Origin: Roseibium sediminicola
Lineage (GTDB): Bacteria > Pseudomonadota > Alphaproteobacteria > Rhizobiales > Stappiaceae
Direction: 5' to 3'
Length of the DNA stretch: 32,880 bases
Assembly (NCBI RefSeq): GCF_023156505.1
Contig: NZ_JALNMJ010000036.1
Coordinates: 1-32,880 of the forward strand
Position 1 is the first letter of the stretch, and every line of letters begins with the position of its first letter. Under the pieces are notes generated by a model. That model searched no databases. It was not told the origin of the DNA and saw nothing but the letters and a program-made list of their open reading frames with translations. Position numbers and translations under genes: made by a program. Below, one piece after another: positions 7,249 to 14,390 of this stretch.

Positions 7249-8520
7249 TCAGAGCTTGAACGGAATATAAAGTGCCAGGTCGGTCCAGATATAAAGGATC
7301 ACGACCGAGAGCAACATGATCACCAGGAACGGCAGCACGCCGCGGGAGACTTCGGTCAGGCCCGCCTTGGCGACCGACTGGATGACATAGAGATTGAGAC
7401 CGACCGGCGGCGTGATCAGCGCGCATTCGACCATGACGACCATATAGACGCCGAACCAAACCGGGTCGATGCCCAGCGCCAAGGCCGCCGGCAGCAGCAC
7501 CGGTGTCATGATCAGCACCATGGACAGCGCCTCGAACACCAGCCCCATCACAAGGAGCACAATCGACACCACCAGGATGAAGGCCAGAGGCGTGTCGATG
7601 GTCTGGCTGATCAGAACCGAGATATCCTGCGGGATCCGGTAAAGTGTGATTGCCTTGCCGAACACCTTGGCCCCGGCAACGATCAGCAGGATCGCGACGG
7701 TGGTGACCATGCTGTCGAAGATCGCTTCCCGAAAGGTCTTGAAGGTGAGCCGCCCCATGGCAAGCGTGATCACCAGGGCGCCGGCGAGGCCCAGCGCCGC
7801 CGCCTCGGTCGGTGTCGCCGCCCCGGTATAGATGACGCCGATGACATAGGCCGCAAGCAGCATGGACGGCAATGCGCGGAGCGTCGCCAGCAACCGTTCG
7901 TCCCAACCCGCGGCCGGTTCCGGCTTGAAGCCACCGAACCAGCGCGCGTAGATCATCGAATAAACGATGAACAGCGCCACCAGCAGCAGACCCGGACCGA
8001 TCCCGGCCAGGAACAGGTCCAGCACCGACTGTTCGGTGACAAAGGCATAGACGATCATCGGAATGGACGGCGGGATGAGAATCCCGAGGGTTCCACCCGC
8101 CGCAAGCAGGCCGTAGACGAAGCGTTTCTGGTAGCCCCGGCCGATCATTTCCGGAATGGCGACCGTGCCGATCGTGGCGGCGGTCGCTACCGACGATCCG
8201 GAAATCGCGGCGAAGATGCCGCAGGAGAGGATCGTCGCCACCGCCAGACCGCCCGGCCAGTGCCCGACCCAGGCATGCACCGCGGCAAAGAGATCCCGTC
8301 CGACGCCACCTTTCAGGAGAATGTTCGACATCAAGAGGAACAGCGGCACGGCCAGCAGGATGAACCCGTCCAGCGTCGACAGGATCGCCTGCGGCGCCAT
8401 CAGCGGTGAAAACCCGCCCAGCATCAACATGGCAAGGCCAAGCCCACCGAGCGCAAAGGCCACGGGCACACGGATGAGCAGAAGCGCGAACAGCGCTGCG
8501 AGGATCAAGATCACGGTCAT
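7249..8520 (-). CDS. dctM: TRAP transporter large membrane subunit (DctM)
   Basis: The large membrane subunit of a tripartite ATP-independent periplasmic transporter, which carries the substrate across the inner membrane using the sodium gradient. At 423 residues it has the family length and about a dozen hydrophobic helices. Family motifs include PLFLLMSNILLKGGVGRDLF near residue 60-80, GSSVATAATIGTVAIPEM, and AAGGTLGILIPPSIPMIVYA, plus GVYMVVMVECALITPPVGLNLYV near the end. Its ATG overlaps the dctQ stop by 4 bp, so the two membrane subunits are translationally coupled. The downstream lyase gene follows after 13 bp. Confidence 0.95.
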   Translation of the reverse strand: MTVILILAALFALLLIRVPVAFALGGLGLAMLMLGGFSPLMAPQAILSTLDGFILLAVPLFLLMSNILLKGGVGRDLFAAVHAWVGHWPGGLAVATILSCGIFAAISGSSVATAATIGTVAIPEMIGRGYQKRFVYGLLAAGGTLGILIPPSIPMIVYAFVTEQSVLDLFLAGIGPGLLLVALFIVYSMIYARWFGGFKPEPAAGWDERLLATLRALPSMLLAAYVIGVIYTGAATPTEAAALGLAGALVITLAMGRLTFKTFREAIFDSMVTTVAILLIVAGAKVFGKAITLYRIPQDISVLISQTIDTPLAFILVVSIVLLVMGLVFEALSMVLIMTPVLLPAALALGIDPVWFGVYMVVMVECALITPPVGLNLYVIQSVAKAGLTEVSRGVLPFLVIMLLSVVILYIWTDLALYIPFKL

Positions 8521-9026
8521 GTTTCAACACCACCGTGCTTCCCGGTATCGCCCGGCTCGATGCCCCGCAGTACCTTGCCGAGTTCGACCAGCGCCTGCAG
8601 GAACAAAAGCGCAAATCCGACCGGAACCGCCAGTTCGGAAATCCAGGTCGGCAGATCCAGCATGGATCCCGTGGTTCGGCCCCGCTCGAAGGAATCGTAG
8701 AAGATGCCACCGCCCTTCCAGGCAACAACCGCGCTAAAGGCCGTGATGGCAGCCATGGCAAGCCCTTGGCACAGACGGCGGCCGGTCCGGTTCAGCCGCT
8801 CGGTCAGCACATCCACCGCGATGTGCCGGTTCGCCGCCAGCAGCCAGGGCATGGCGATCAGCGTGCCCCAGATCAGGCAGAGCTGAGAGAGTTCCGCCGC
8901 CCAGATGGTCGGCGCGACAAACAGATAGCGTGCCGCCACCTCATAGGTGAGCATCCCCCCGGCAAGGAGAAACAGCAGCGCCGCGATCCAGGCCAGCGCC
9001 AAGAGCGGAAACGACAAGGCTTTCAT
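8517..9026 (-). CDS. dctQ: TRAP transporter small membrane subunit (DctQ)
   Basis: The small membrane subunit of the same TRAP transporter; it associates with DctM and is needed for transport. The 169-residue product has four predicted helices: LLALAWIAALLFLLAGGML, an ELSQLCLIWGTLIAMPWLLA segment with the family's conserved WAxE...W pattern, AMAAITAFSAVVAWKGG, and a C-terminal WISELAVPVGFALLFLQAL. RHIAVDVLTERL matches the cytoplasmic loop of DctQ proteins. It lies 110 bp after dctP and overlaps dctM by 4 bp. The ribosome site is weak, which fits lower production than the binding protein. Confidence 0.92.
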   Translation of the reverse strand: MKALSFPLLALAWIAALLFLLAGGMLTYEVAARYLFVAPTIWAAELSQLCLIWGTLIAMPWLLAANRHIAVDVLTERLNRTGRRLCQGLAMAAITAFSAVVAWKGGGIFYDSFERGRTTGSMLDLPTWISELAVPVGFALLFLQALVELGKVLRGIEPGDTGKHGGVET

Positions 9027-9127
9027 GAGATCATCCGGCGCCAGACTTTTGCGGCAACTATCTGGAGAAAAAGGAGAGTCGGACGGGAAACGGCCAGCTG
9101 CTGCCGGCCGCTTCGCTCAATTTGAAC

Positions 9128-9143
9128 CCTCTGGGGTCAGAGG
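9128..9143 (-). other. Small hairpin over the dctP stop codon
   Basis: CCTCTG-GGGT-CAGAGG (6-bp stem, 4-base loop) overlaps the dctP stop at 9137-9139. On the minus-strand transcript it separates dctP from dctQM and has no T-run after it. It could stabilise the dctP message or partly stop transcription, giving more binding protein than permease. The stem is short, so this is tentative. Confidence 0.3.
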
Positions 9144-10129
9144 TTTTTCGCGGCGTCCATGATAGACTTGCCGAGATCGCCCGTCTTTTCGATGTAAGCC
9201 TCATAGACCGGCTGGCTGACGGCCTTCCAGGCGGCCATTTCGTCCGCCGTCGGCGTATAGACGGTCATGCCGTTTTCTTCCGCCGCCGCGTAGGCATCCG
9301 CCTCGATCTGAGACATGCGATCGCGCACATCGGCCTCCGCTTTCAGCGCCGCTGCCTGGATGATCTCCTTGTGTGCATCCGGAAGCCCGTTCCAGAAATC
9401 GGTGTTCACCACGACAATGAACTCGATATCGGCATTGTTGGTGACTGTGATCGTGTCCATCACGTCCCAGAGCTTGCGCGATTTCACGCCCGAAACCCCG
9501 GTCATGCCGATATCGACCGTACCGCGCTGGTAAGCGAGATACTGCTCGGACCCGGAAATCAGGGTCGGTGCGCCGCCGGCAGCCGTAACGAAATCGCCCA
9601 GCGTCTTGCCGAAGACACGCACCTTCTTGCCCTTCATGTCGTCGGGTGTTTTCACCGGAGCACCGTTGGACAGCATGATCGCGCCGCCATATGCCTGCCA
9701 CCACAGCACGGTCGAACCGGTCTCCTTGATGGCGTCGTCCAGCGGTCCACGCACTGGCGACCCGGGAGCCACGGCGGCCCGCACCTTGTCTTCCGTGTCG
9801 AACAGGAACGGCTGATAGAAAATATCCACCGCCGGCACATCGCCGACATAGCGGGTCAGCGAGGCCACGCCCATTTCGATGGCGCCGGAGCCGACCGCTG
9901 CCGGGACTTCCTTGTCCTTGTAGAGCTGCGCGGAATCATAGATTTCGACGGCAATGTCACCGTTTGAGTTTTTCTCCACCTCATCCTTGAACAGCTGCAG
10001 GTTCTGGCCGAGATGGCTCGTCAGCGGCAATTGCAGCGAAATGCGCAAGGTGGTGTCGGCAGCCTCGGCAGTCCCGGCCGCAAGGCCAAGCGCCAGGGCA
10101 GCGCCCATGGCCCAGGAAAATGCTTTCAT
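9137..10129 (-). CDS. dctP: TRAP transporter substrate-binding protein (DctP)
   Basis: The periplasmic substrate-binding subunit of the TRAP transporter, 330 residues. The first 24 are a signal peptide ending AEAA-DTT. The mature part matches the DctP fold: SAQLYKDKEVPAAVGSGAIEMG, then VKTPDDMKGKKVRVFG, in which Arg171 is at the position that normally pairs with the ligand carboxylate, then YLAYQRGTVDIGMTGVS. Ligands of the family are mostly organic acids. The ATG at 10129 is chosen for its excellent GGGAGGA ribosome site and because the signal peptide starts there; an in-frame extension to 10192 is rejected. Operon order is dctP, dctQ, dctM, lyase. A promoter should lie in 10130-10391, shared divergently with trkH. 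Confidence 0.95.
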   Translation of the reverse strand: MKAFSWAMGAALALGLAAGTAEAADTTLRISLQLPLTSHLGQNLQLFKDEVEKNSNGDIAVEIYDSAQLYKDKEVPAAVGSGAIEMGVASLTRYVGDVPAVDIFYQPFLFDTEDKVRAAVAPGSPVRGPLDDAIKETGSTVLWWQAYGGAIMLSNGAPVKTPDDMKGKKVRVFGKTLGDFVTAAGGAPTLISGSEQYLAYQRGTVDIGMTGVSGVKSRKLWDVMDTITVTNNADIEFIVVVNTDFWNGLPDAHKEIIQAAALKAEADVRDRMSQIEADAYAAAEENGMTVYTPTADEMAAWKAVSQPVYEAYIEKTGDLGKSIMDAAKNL

Positions 10130-10391
10130 GATGTCCTCCCAATTTATGAAGTCAGTCTGGCAAAGCGCAATCCCAGGGTCAACATAGATCACAGCTAGGC
10201 AAAGTCAGGGAAAGCTGACTTTTGCTCAACTCCTGTCCAGGCGCCAGGGGCCCGACGCGGCAACAGCAATATCCGTACGATGGACGCGGCAGGCCGGAAC
10301 CTTGCATTTTGCAGCGCACAGGCAGATAACAGAGGGCTTTTGAGACACACGACTGCCAAGTCGATCGCAGACCGTTCCGGATGACCCGTCT

Positions 10392-11831
10392 ATGAATTTC
10401 CGCGCCATTGCGTTGCCGATCGGACGACTGCTCATCCTGATTTCCCTGCTGATGATCCTGCCGGCCATTGCCGATGTTTTTGCCAAAAACGCGGACTGGC
10501 AGGTTTTTCTGGTCTCCGCGCTGGTTTTGCTCACTGCCGGTGCGCTGACAACCATCGCCTTTCAGGGGCAGCGCCCCCCAAGCAACTTCCGCGAAGCCAT
10601 CATTTTCGTGAATGCCGCCTGGTTCGTCTTTTCCCTGGCCGGGGCAATCCCGCTTTACGGCAGCGAACTCAATATCAGTTTCACCGACGCCTTTTTCGAA
10701 ACCGCCTCCGGGCTGACGACGACCGGATCCACCGTCCTGACCGGCCTCGATAACATGCCACCGGGCATCCTGTTGTGGCGCGCGCTGCTTCAATGGATTG
10801 GCGGCATCGGCGTGGTTGCGATCGGGATCTGGTTGTTGCCGAGCCTCAGGGTTGGCGGCAGCCAGCTGTTCGCCATGGAAACCTCTGAGACCGCCAACAA
10901 ACCTTATGGCCATGTCGGTCCGTTCATTTTCAGGCTGCTCGGGCTCTATGCCGGTCTCAGCCTGGCATGCGTGACACTTTATGTTCTGTGCGGCATGACG
11001 CTGTTCGAAGCGATCGTCCATGCCATGACCACCGTGTCGACCGGCGGGTTTTCGACGTCGGACCAGTCCTTCGGTCAATTCCAGGGCATTACCGTCTATT
11101 GGGTGGCGACGCTGTTCATGCTCGCCTCCAGCGTACCGTTTCTCTATCTCATCCGAAGCATCGAGCGGCGCAAGGCGGCGTATGACGTCCAGATCGTCCT
11201 GCTTCTGACCATCATTACGGTGGCCGCTTTCGGTGTCTTCTATTTCGAGCGCTACATCGTCCATGACACGCCGTTCCACATGTTCACGCTCGCGGTTTTC
11301 AATGTGGTCTCGGTCCTGTCGACCACCGGCTACGCCGCCAACGACTATCTTCAGTTCGGGCCTGCGGTGATCGCGATCTTCTTCGTGCTGACGTTTTTCG
11401 GCGGCTGCGCCGGCTCGACCTCGGGCGGATTCAAGATGTTCCGCATCGCCATCCTGCTCAGCCACTTCCGCGGCCTCCTGCAACGCATGGTGCGCCCGCA
11501 CCGGGTGGTCGAGACAAAATACCAGGGCCGCAGGGTCTCCAACTCGGTTCTGGAAGGTGTTTTTGTTTTTGCTGTTGTTTATGCGGGCGCTTTCGCCGCG
11601 TTTTCACTGGTGTATATGGCCCTTGGCCTCGACCTGCAGACAGCTCTCAGCGCTTCAATCACGGCGCTCGCCAATGTCGGCCCCGGCGTCGGCGACACGA
11701 TCGGTCCGTCCGGCACGTTCCAGTCCCTTCCGGAAATCGCAAAGTGGTTCCTGGCCTTCGAGATGATCCTCGGAAGACTGGAAATTCTCGGCGGCATTCT
11801 TTTGCTGACACCCGATTTCTGGCGCGACTGA
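10392..11831 (+). CDS. trkH: TrkH-family potassium uptake protein
   Basis: The membrane subunit of a Trk-type potassium transporter, 479 residues. It contains the four pore-loop signatures of the superfamily: SGLTTTGSTVL (about 106-116), MTTVSTGGFSTSD, VLSTTGYAAND and ALANVGPGVGDT, each with the selectivity-filter Gly, and the MILGRLEILGGILLL end typical of TrkH. GGCAGSTSGGFKMFRI is also a family motif. It normally works with the cytoplasmic NAD-binding TrkA, which is not in this window. The gene stands alone, divergent from the TRAP operon, and ends just before a strong hairpin. Confidence 0.95.
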   Translation: MNFRAIALPIGRLLILISLLMILPAIADVFAKNADWQVFLVSALVLLTAGALTTIAFQGQRPPSNFREAIIFVNAAWFVFSLAGAIPLYGSELNISFTDAFFETASGLTTTGSTVLTGLDNMPPGILLWRALLQWIGGIGVVAIGIWLLPSLRVGGSQLFAMETSETANKPYGHVGPFIFRLLGLYAGLSLACVTLYVLCGMTLFEAIVHAMTTVSTGGFSTSDQSFGQFQGITVYWVATLFMLASSVPFLYLIRSIERRKAAYDVQIVLLLTIITVAAFGVFYFERYIVHDTPFHMFTLAVFNVVSVLSTTGYAANDYLQFGPAVIAIFFVLTFFGGCAGSTSGGFKMFRIAILLSHFRGLLQRMVRPHRVVETKYQGRRVSNSVLEGVFVFAVVYAGAFAAFSLVYMALGLDLQTALSASITALANVGPGVGDTIGPSGTFQSLPEIAKWFLAFEMILGRLEILGGILLLTPDFWRD

Positions 11832-11851
11832 CCCAGGCTGCCTCAAATGAG

Positions 11852-11887
11852 AAAACCACCGCCGGCGTGACCTCCGGCGGTGGTTCT
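11852..11887. terminator. Hairpin between convergent genes, probable bidirectional terminator
   Basis: Exact 12-base arms AACCACCGCCGG (11854-11865) and CCGGCGGTGGTT (11874-11885) flank an 8-base loop. It lies 22 bp after the trkH stop and 73 bp after the 3' end of the convergent EF-hand gene. On the minus strand the stem is followed by TTCTCATTT; on the plus strand by a poorer TTCTCG, so it acts best for the minus-strand gene. Confidence 0.7.
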
Positions 11888-11958
11888 CGTGCTTCCGTTC
11901 ACATCAGGCGGTCCGGTTGTTGAACCAACCTTTGGGGGGTAACCGCCCGATGCCGTTG

Positions 11959-12189
11959 TTACGGCTGAACGGTCGCGAACTCTTCCGGATCCAACAGGCT
12001 GTCCTGGTTGGCATCGGCTGCATTGAAAAGGTCTTCCGACATGGTCGGGACGGCGGCGGTGATCTCTTCAAAGCTCACGTAACCGTCCTGGTCGCTGTCG
12101 ACCGCCTGAAAGGACATGCCCTGGGCAAGTGCCGCGGAAGACGCGGTCATGGCACCGATGAGAAGAGCAGCCGTAAGACGTTTGGACAT
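11959..12189 (-). CDS. Small exported EF-hand calcium-binding protein, 76 aa
   Basis: A signal peptide (about 1-22, ending AALAQ-G) is followed by two EF-hand calcium loops. The first, DSDQDGYVSFEE (31-42), is canonical. The second, DANQDSLLDPEE (59-70), has Ser instead of the usual Gly at loop position 6, so it may bind more weakly. The protein is probably periplasmic; the role of these tiny calvin-like proteins is unknown. The ATG at 12189 has a near-perfect GGAGGT ribosome site, so the longer in-frame extension to 12465 is rejected. It stands alone, convergent with trkH. Confidence 0.82.
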   Translation of the reverse strand: MSKRLTAALLIGAMTASSAALAQGMSFQAVDSDQDGYVSFEEITAAVPTMSEDLFNAADANQDSLLDPEEFATVQP

Positions 12190-12552
12190 GATATGACCTC
12201 CAACTGTTTGGGTCGTTTCGGGCCGTCCCCACTTGGCTGCCGACAGGCAACACCAGACGGTCCCGCTGTTCCGTCTGTTCGCCGGGCCCCTGCGACCCGC
12301 CGAACCGGAACGGGACAAACTCTGCTGAGAGATCGCGACCGGCAGAAGGCGGCGCTTTGAAACCTTCGGGGCATTGTTGTGTCTGACTATTACGATCAGC
12401 CCCAGGCCTGTCAGAATCTCGTCACTTTTGACAGTTTCGGGCCGTTCTGCGACCGGGCAAAACATTCAGTAATTTAATAAGATATTGAAAATATTTATCT
12501 TTCTGAAATCGGGCCTGTTTTGGTGTGGATTACAATGGCAGCCCGCCATCCT
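12190..12552. other. Gene-free stretch upstream of the EF-hand gene
   Basis: This 363-bp stretch lies between the EF-hand start and the YggS stop and should hold the EF-hand promoter and leader. An AT-rich patch at 12466-12502 includes a short inverted pair AAGATA (12479-12484) and TATCTT (12496-12501). I find no convincing gene, RNA or terminator in it. Confidence 0.5.
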
Positions 12553-13224
12553 TCAGGCATAGTCGCGCGAGCCGAAAATCGCCGAGCCGACCCGCACATG
12601 GGTCGCACCAAAACCGACGGCAACCGCGTAATCGGCGGACATGCCCATGGACAGCTGCTCAAGCCCGTTGCGCCTGGCGATCTTTTCCAGAAGCGCAAAA
12701 TGCTCACCCGGCGCTTCTTCCACCGGCGGAATGCACATCAGGCCGATAATGGGAAGACCCACCTCTTCCCGGCAATAAGCAACAAAGGCGTCCACCTCCT
12801 TCGGTGGAATACCCGCCTTTTGCGGTTCCTCGCCGGTATTGACCTGGATGAAACAGGGCAACTGCCGGTCCTGCTTGTCCATCTCGGCCTTGAGCGCCTT
12901 GGCGATCTTCGGCCGATCCACCGTGTGAATGACGTCGAAGGTCGCCACCGCCTCCTTGGCCTTGTTCGATTGCAACGGCCCGATCAGATGCAGCTCGATG
13001 CCGGCAAAATCCTCGCGCAGGCCAGGCCACTTGTGCATGGCTTCCTGCACCCGGTTTTCGCCGAACACAAGCTGGCCGGCCTCCAGAACAGGCCGGATCT
13101 CCTCCGCTTCGAAAGTCTTGGAAACCGCAATCAGGGTCACAGACCCGGTCTCCCGGCCATTTTCGGCTTCCGCGTCGCGGATATCAGCCTGGACGGAGGC
13201 AAGGCGGTCTGCGGCTGTTGTCAT
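12553..13224 (-). CDS. YggS/PLPBP-family pyridoxal phosphate homeostasis protein
   Basis: A 223-residue single-domain PLP-binding TIM-barrel protein of the YggS/PLPHP family, which manages free pyridoxal 5'-phosphate and has no known catalytic activity. The PLP lysine is K36 in LIAVSKTFEAEEI. Other family signatures are FGENRVQEAMHKWP (about 55-68), LHLIGPLQSNKAKEAV, CFIQVNTGEEPQKAGI, IGLMCIPP and LSMGMSADYAVAVGFGATHVRVGSAIFG. The ATG at 13224 has GAGGA upstream and starts at the conserved point; the in-frame extension to 13329 is rejected. It is divergent from the solute-binding gene at 13429. In several alphaproteobacteria this family gene lies near leuS, as here. Confidence 0.93.
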   Translation of the reverse strand: MTTAADRLASVQADIRDAEAENGRETGSVTLIAVSKTFEAEEIRPVLEAGQLVFGENRVQEAMHKWPGLREDFAGIELHLIGPLQSNKAKEAVATFDVIHTVDRPKIAKALKAEMDKQDRQLPCFIQVNTGEEPQKAGIPPKEVDAFVAYCREEVGLPIIGLMCIPPVEEAPGEHFALLEKIARRNGLEQLSMGMSADYAVAVGFGATHVRVGSAIFGSRDYA

Positions 13225-13428
13225 TGGGAAATCCTCGATTGGTCGGGTGTGTCCCTCTCTTATGCCTGTTGGCGCATCAATCTCAAGAGCCCTTTGCCTT
13301 TTGAACCTGAGCGCTCGCTTCCATCGCAAACGCCGTTTTAAGCCACATGTATTCGATAGAATTCATCATTTCCTAGTGTTTTCTGGTAAGCTTCTTTACT
13401 CGTCCTCATTTGTGACAAGGGGGAAAAA

Positions 13429-14139
13429 ATGAACCGCATCGGTTCATTTTTCTGCTGTTGGGCAGTTCTAATATTCCTGAGAACCACACCGATACGTAGT
13501 GAAACCTTCACGTTCGCGGTGGGAGAGTGGCCGCCTTACATTACCTCGCAGAGCCCCGGCCTTGGCAGTCACACACAAACCGTCAAACGGATTTTCGACA
13601 ATGCCGGCATAGATCTGGAGTTTGAGTTCCTGCCTTGGCAGCGCTCCATGGAAATGACGAAAAACGGTACGTTTCCCGCGACCTTCTCCTGGTCCTTTAC
13701 CAAGGAAAGAGCGGAAGATTTCTATTATTCGACCCTGTCCATCGACAAGATCAGATACGTGCATTTCTACCGCAAGGACCGCTTTCCGGATGGTTTGGGA
13801 CCGCTCAATTTCGGCATGCTCCGGCACCAGGGCCTGTCGGTGGTGGCGGTGAAAAACTACTGGTACGACAAACCGCTCACCAAGGCAGGCGTTAATGTCC
13901 ACTTCGTGGTCACGGAAGAACAGGCCTGGTCCATGCTGTTCCACAAGCGGGCCGACATCTATATCGAGAGCCTTCAGGTCGGGGAAATCCAGAAACGCGA
14001 ATTCCTAGGAGACGACGCGGACAACATTGCTCACACGGGTCCCTTTCGCGAGATCCCGATGTTCATCCTGTTCAGCAAGGCGCATCCGGACGGTCGGAAA
14101 CTGCTAAAACTCTGGGAGGCCTACGCGGCGCTGAATTAA
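13429..14139 (+). CDS. Orphan family-3 periplasmic solute-binding protein
   Basis: A 236-residue protein with an N-terminal signal peptide (to about residue 24, IRSE-TF) and the start of a family-3 extracellular solute-binding fold, FTFAVGEWPPYITSQ, followed by FEFLPWQRSMEMTKNGTFPATFSWSFTKERAEDFYYS, the usual run of a bacterial amino-acid-type binding domain. It lacks the clean carboxylate-binding Arg-Asp pattern of true amino-acid receptors, and there is no permease or ATPase gene next to it, so its ligand is unknown and it may be a sensor partner rather than a transporter part. The ATG follows a strong AAGGGGGA ribosome site. It lies between the YggS and leuS genes. Confidence 0.8.
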   Translation: MNRIGSFFCCWAVLIFLRTTPIRSETFTFAVGEWPPYITSQSPGLGSHTQTVKRIFDNAGIDLEFEFLPWQRSMEMTKNGTFPATFSWSFTKERAEDFYYSTLSIDKIRYVHFYRKDRFPDGLGPLNFGMLRHQGLSVVAVKNYWYDKPLTKAGVNVHFVVTEEQAWSMLFHKRADIYIESLQVGEIQKREFLGDDADNIAHTGPFREIPMFILFSKAHPDGRKLLKLWEAYAALN

Positions 14140-14353
14140 ACTCGTCCTGCCATCGGGACGGCAAAAGGATGAAGGACATCTGGGAGCAGGAAACCGCTTT
14201 GGACAACAAAGAAACGCGGGAACCGGCCATTCGATAGCTTTACGAATGCGGCATTGCGAAATAAACAGGTTCCCGCAAGATCAAACTTCCAACCGCATGT
14301 TGACCCCGGACCCGATTTCTGGTGACAGTCCGGCAGTCATTCACTCAGCAAAT

Positions 14354-14369
14354 CCGCCGGATCCGGCGG
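14354..14369. other. Perfect 16-bp palindrome upstream of leuS
   Basis: CCGCCGGATCCGGCGG is fully self-complementary and ends 21 bp before the leuS start. It has no T-run after it, so it is not a classical terminator. It could be an operator or a leader hairpin, or chance in GC-rich DNA. Confidence 0.3.
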
Positions 14370-14390
14370 CAAGAACAAACGGCACATTTG

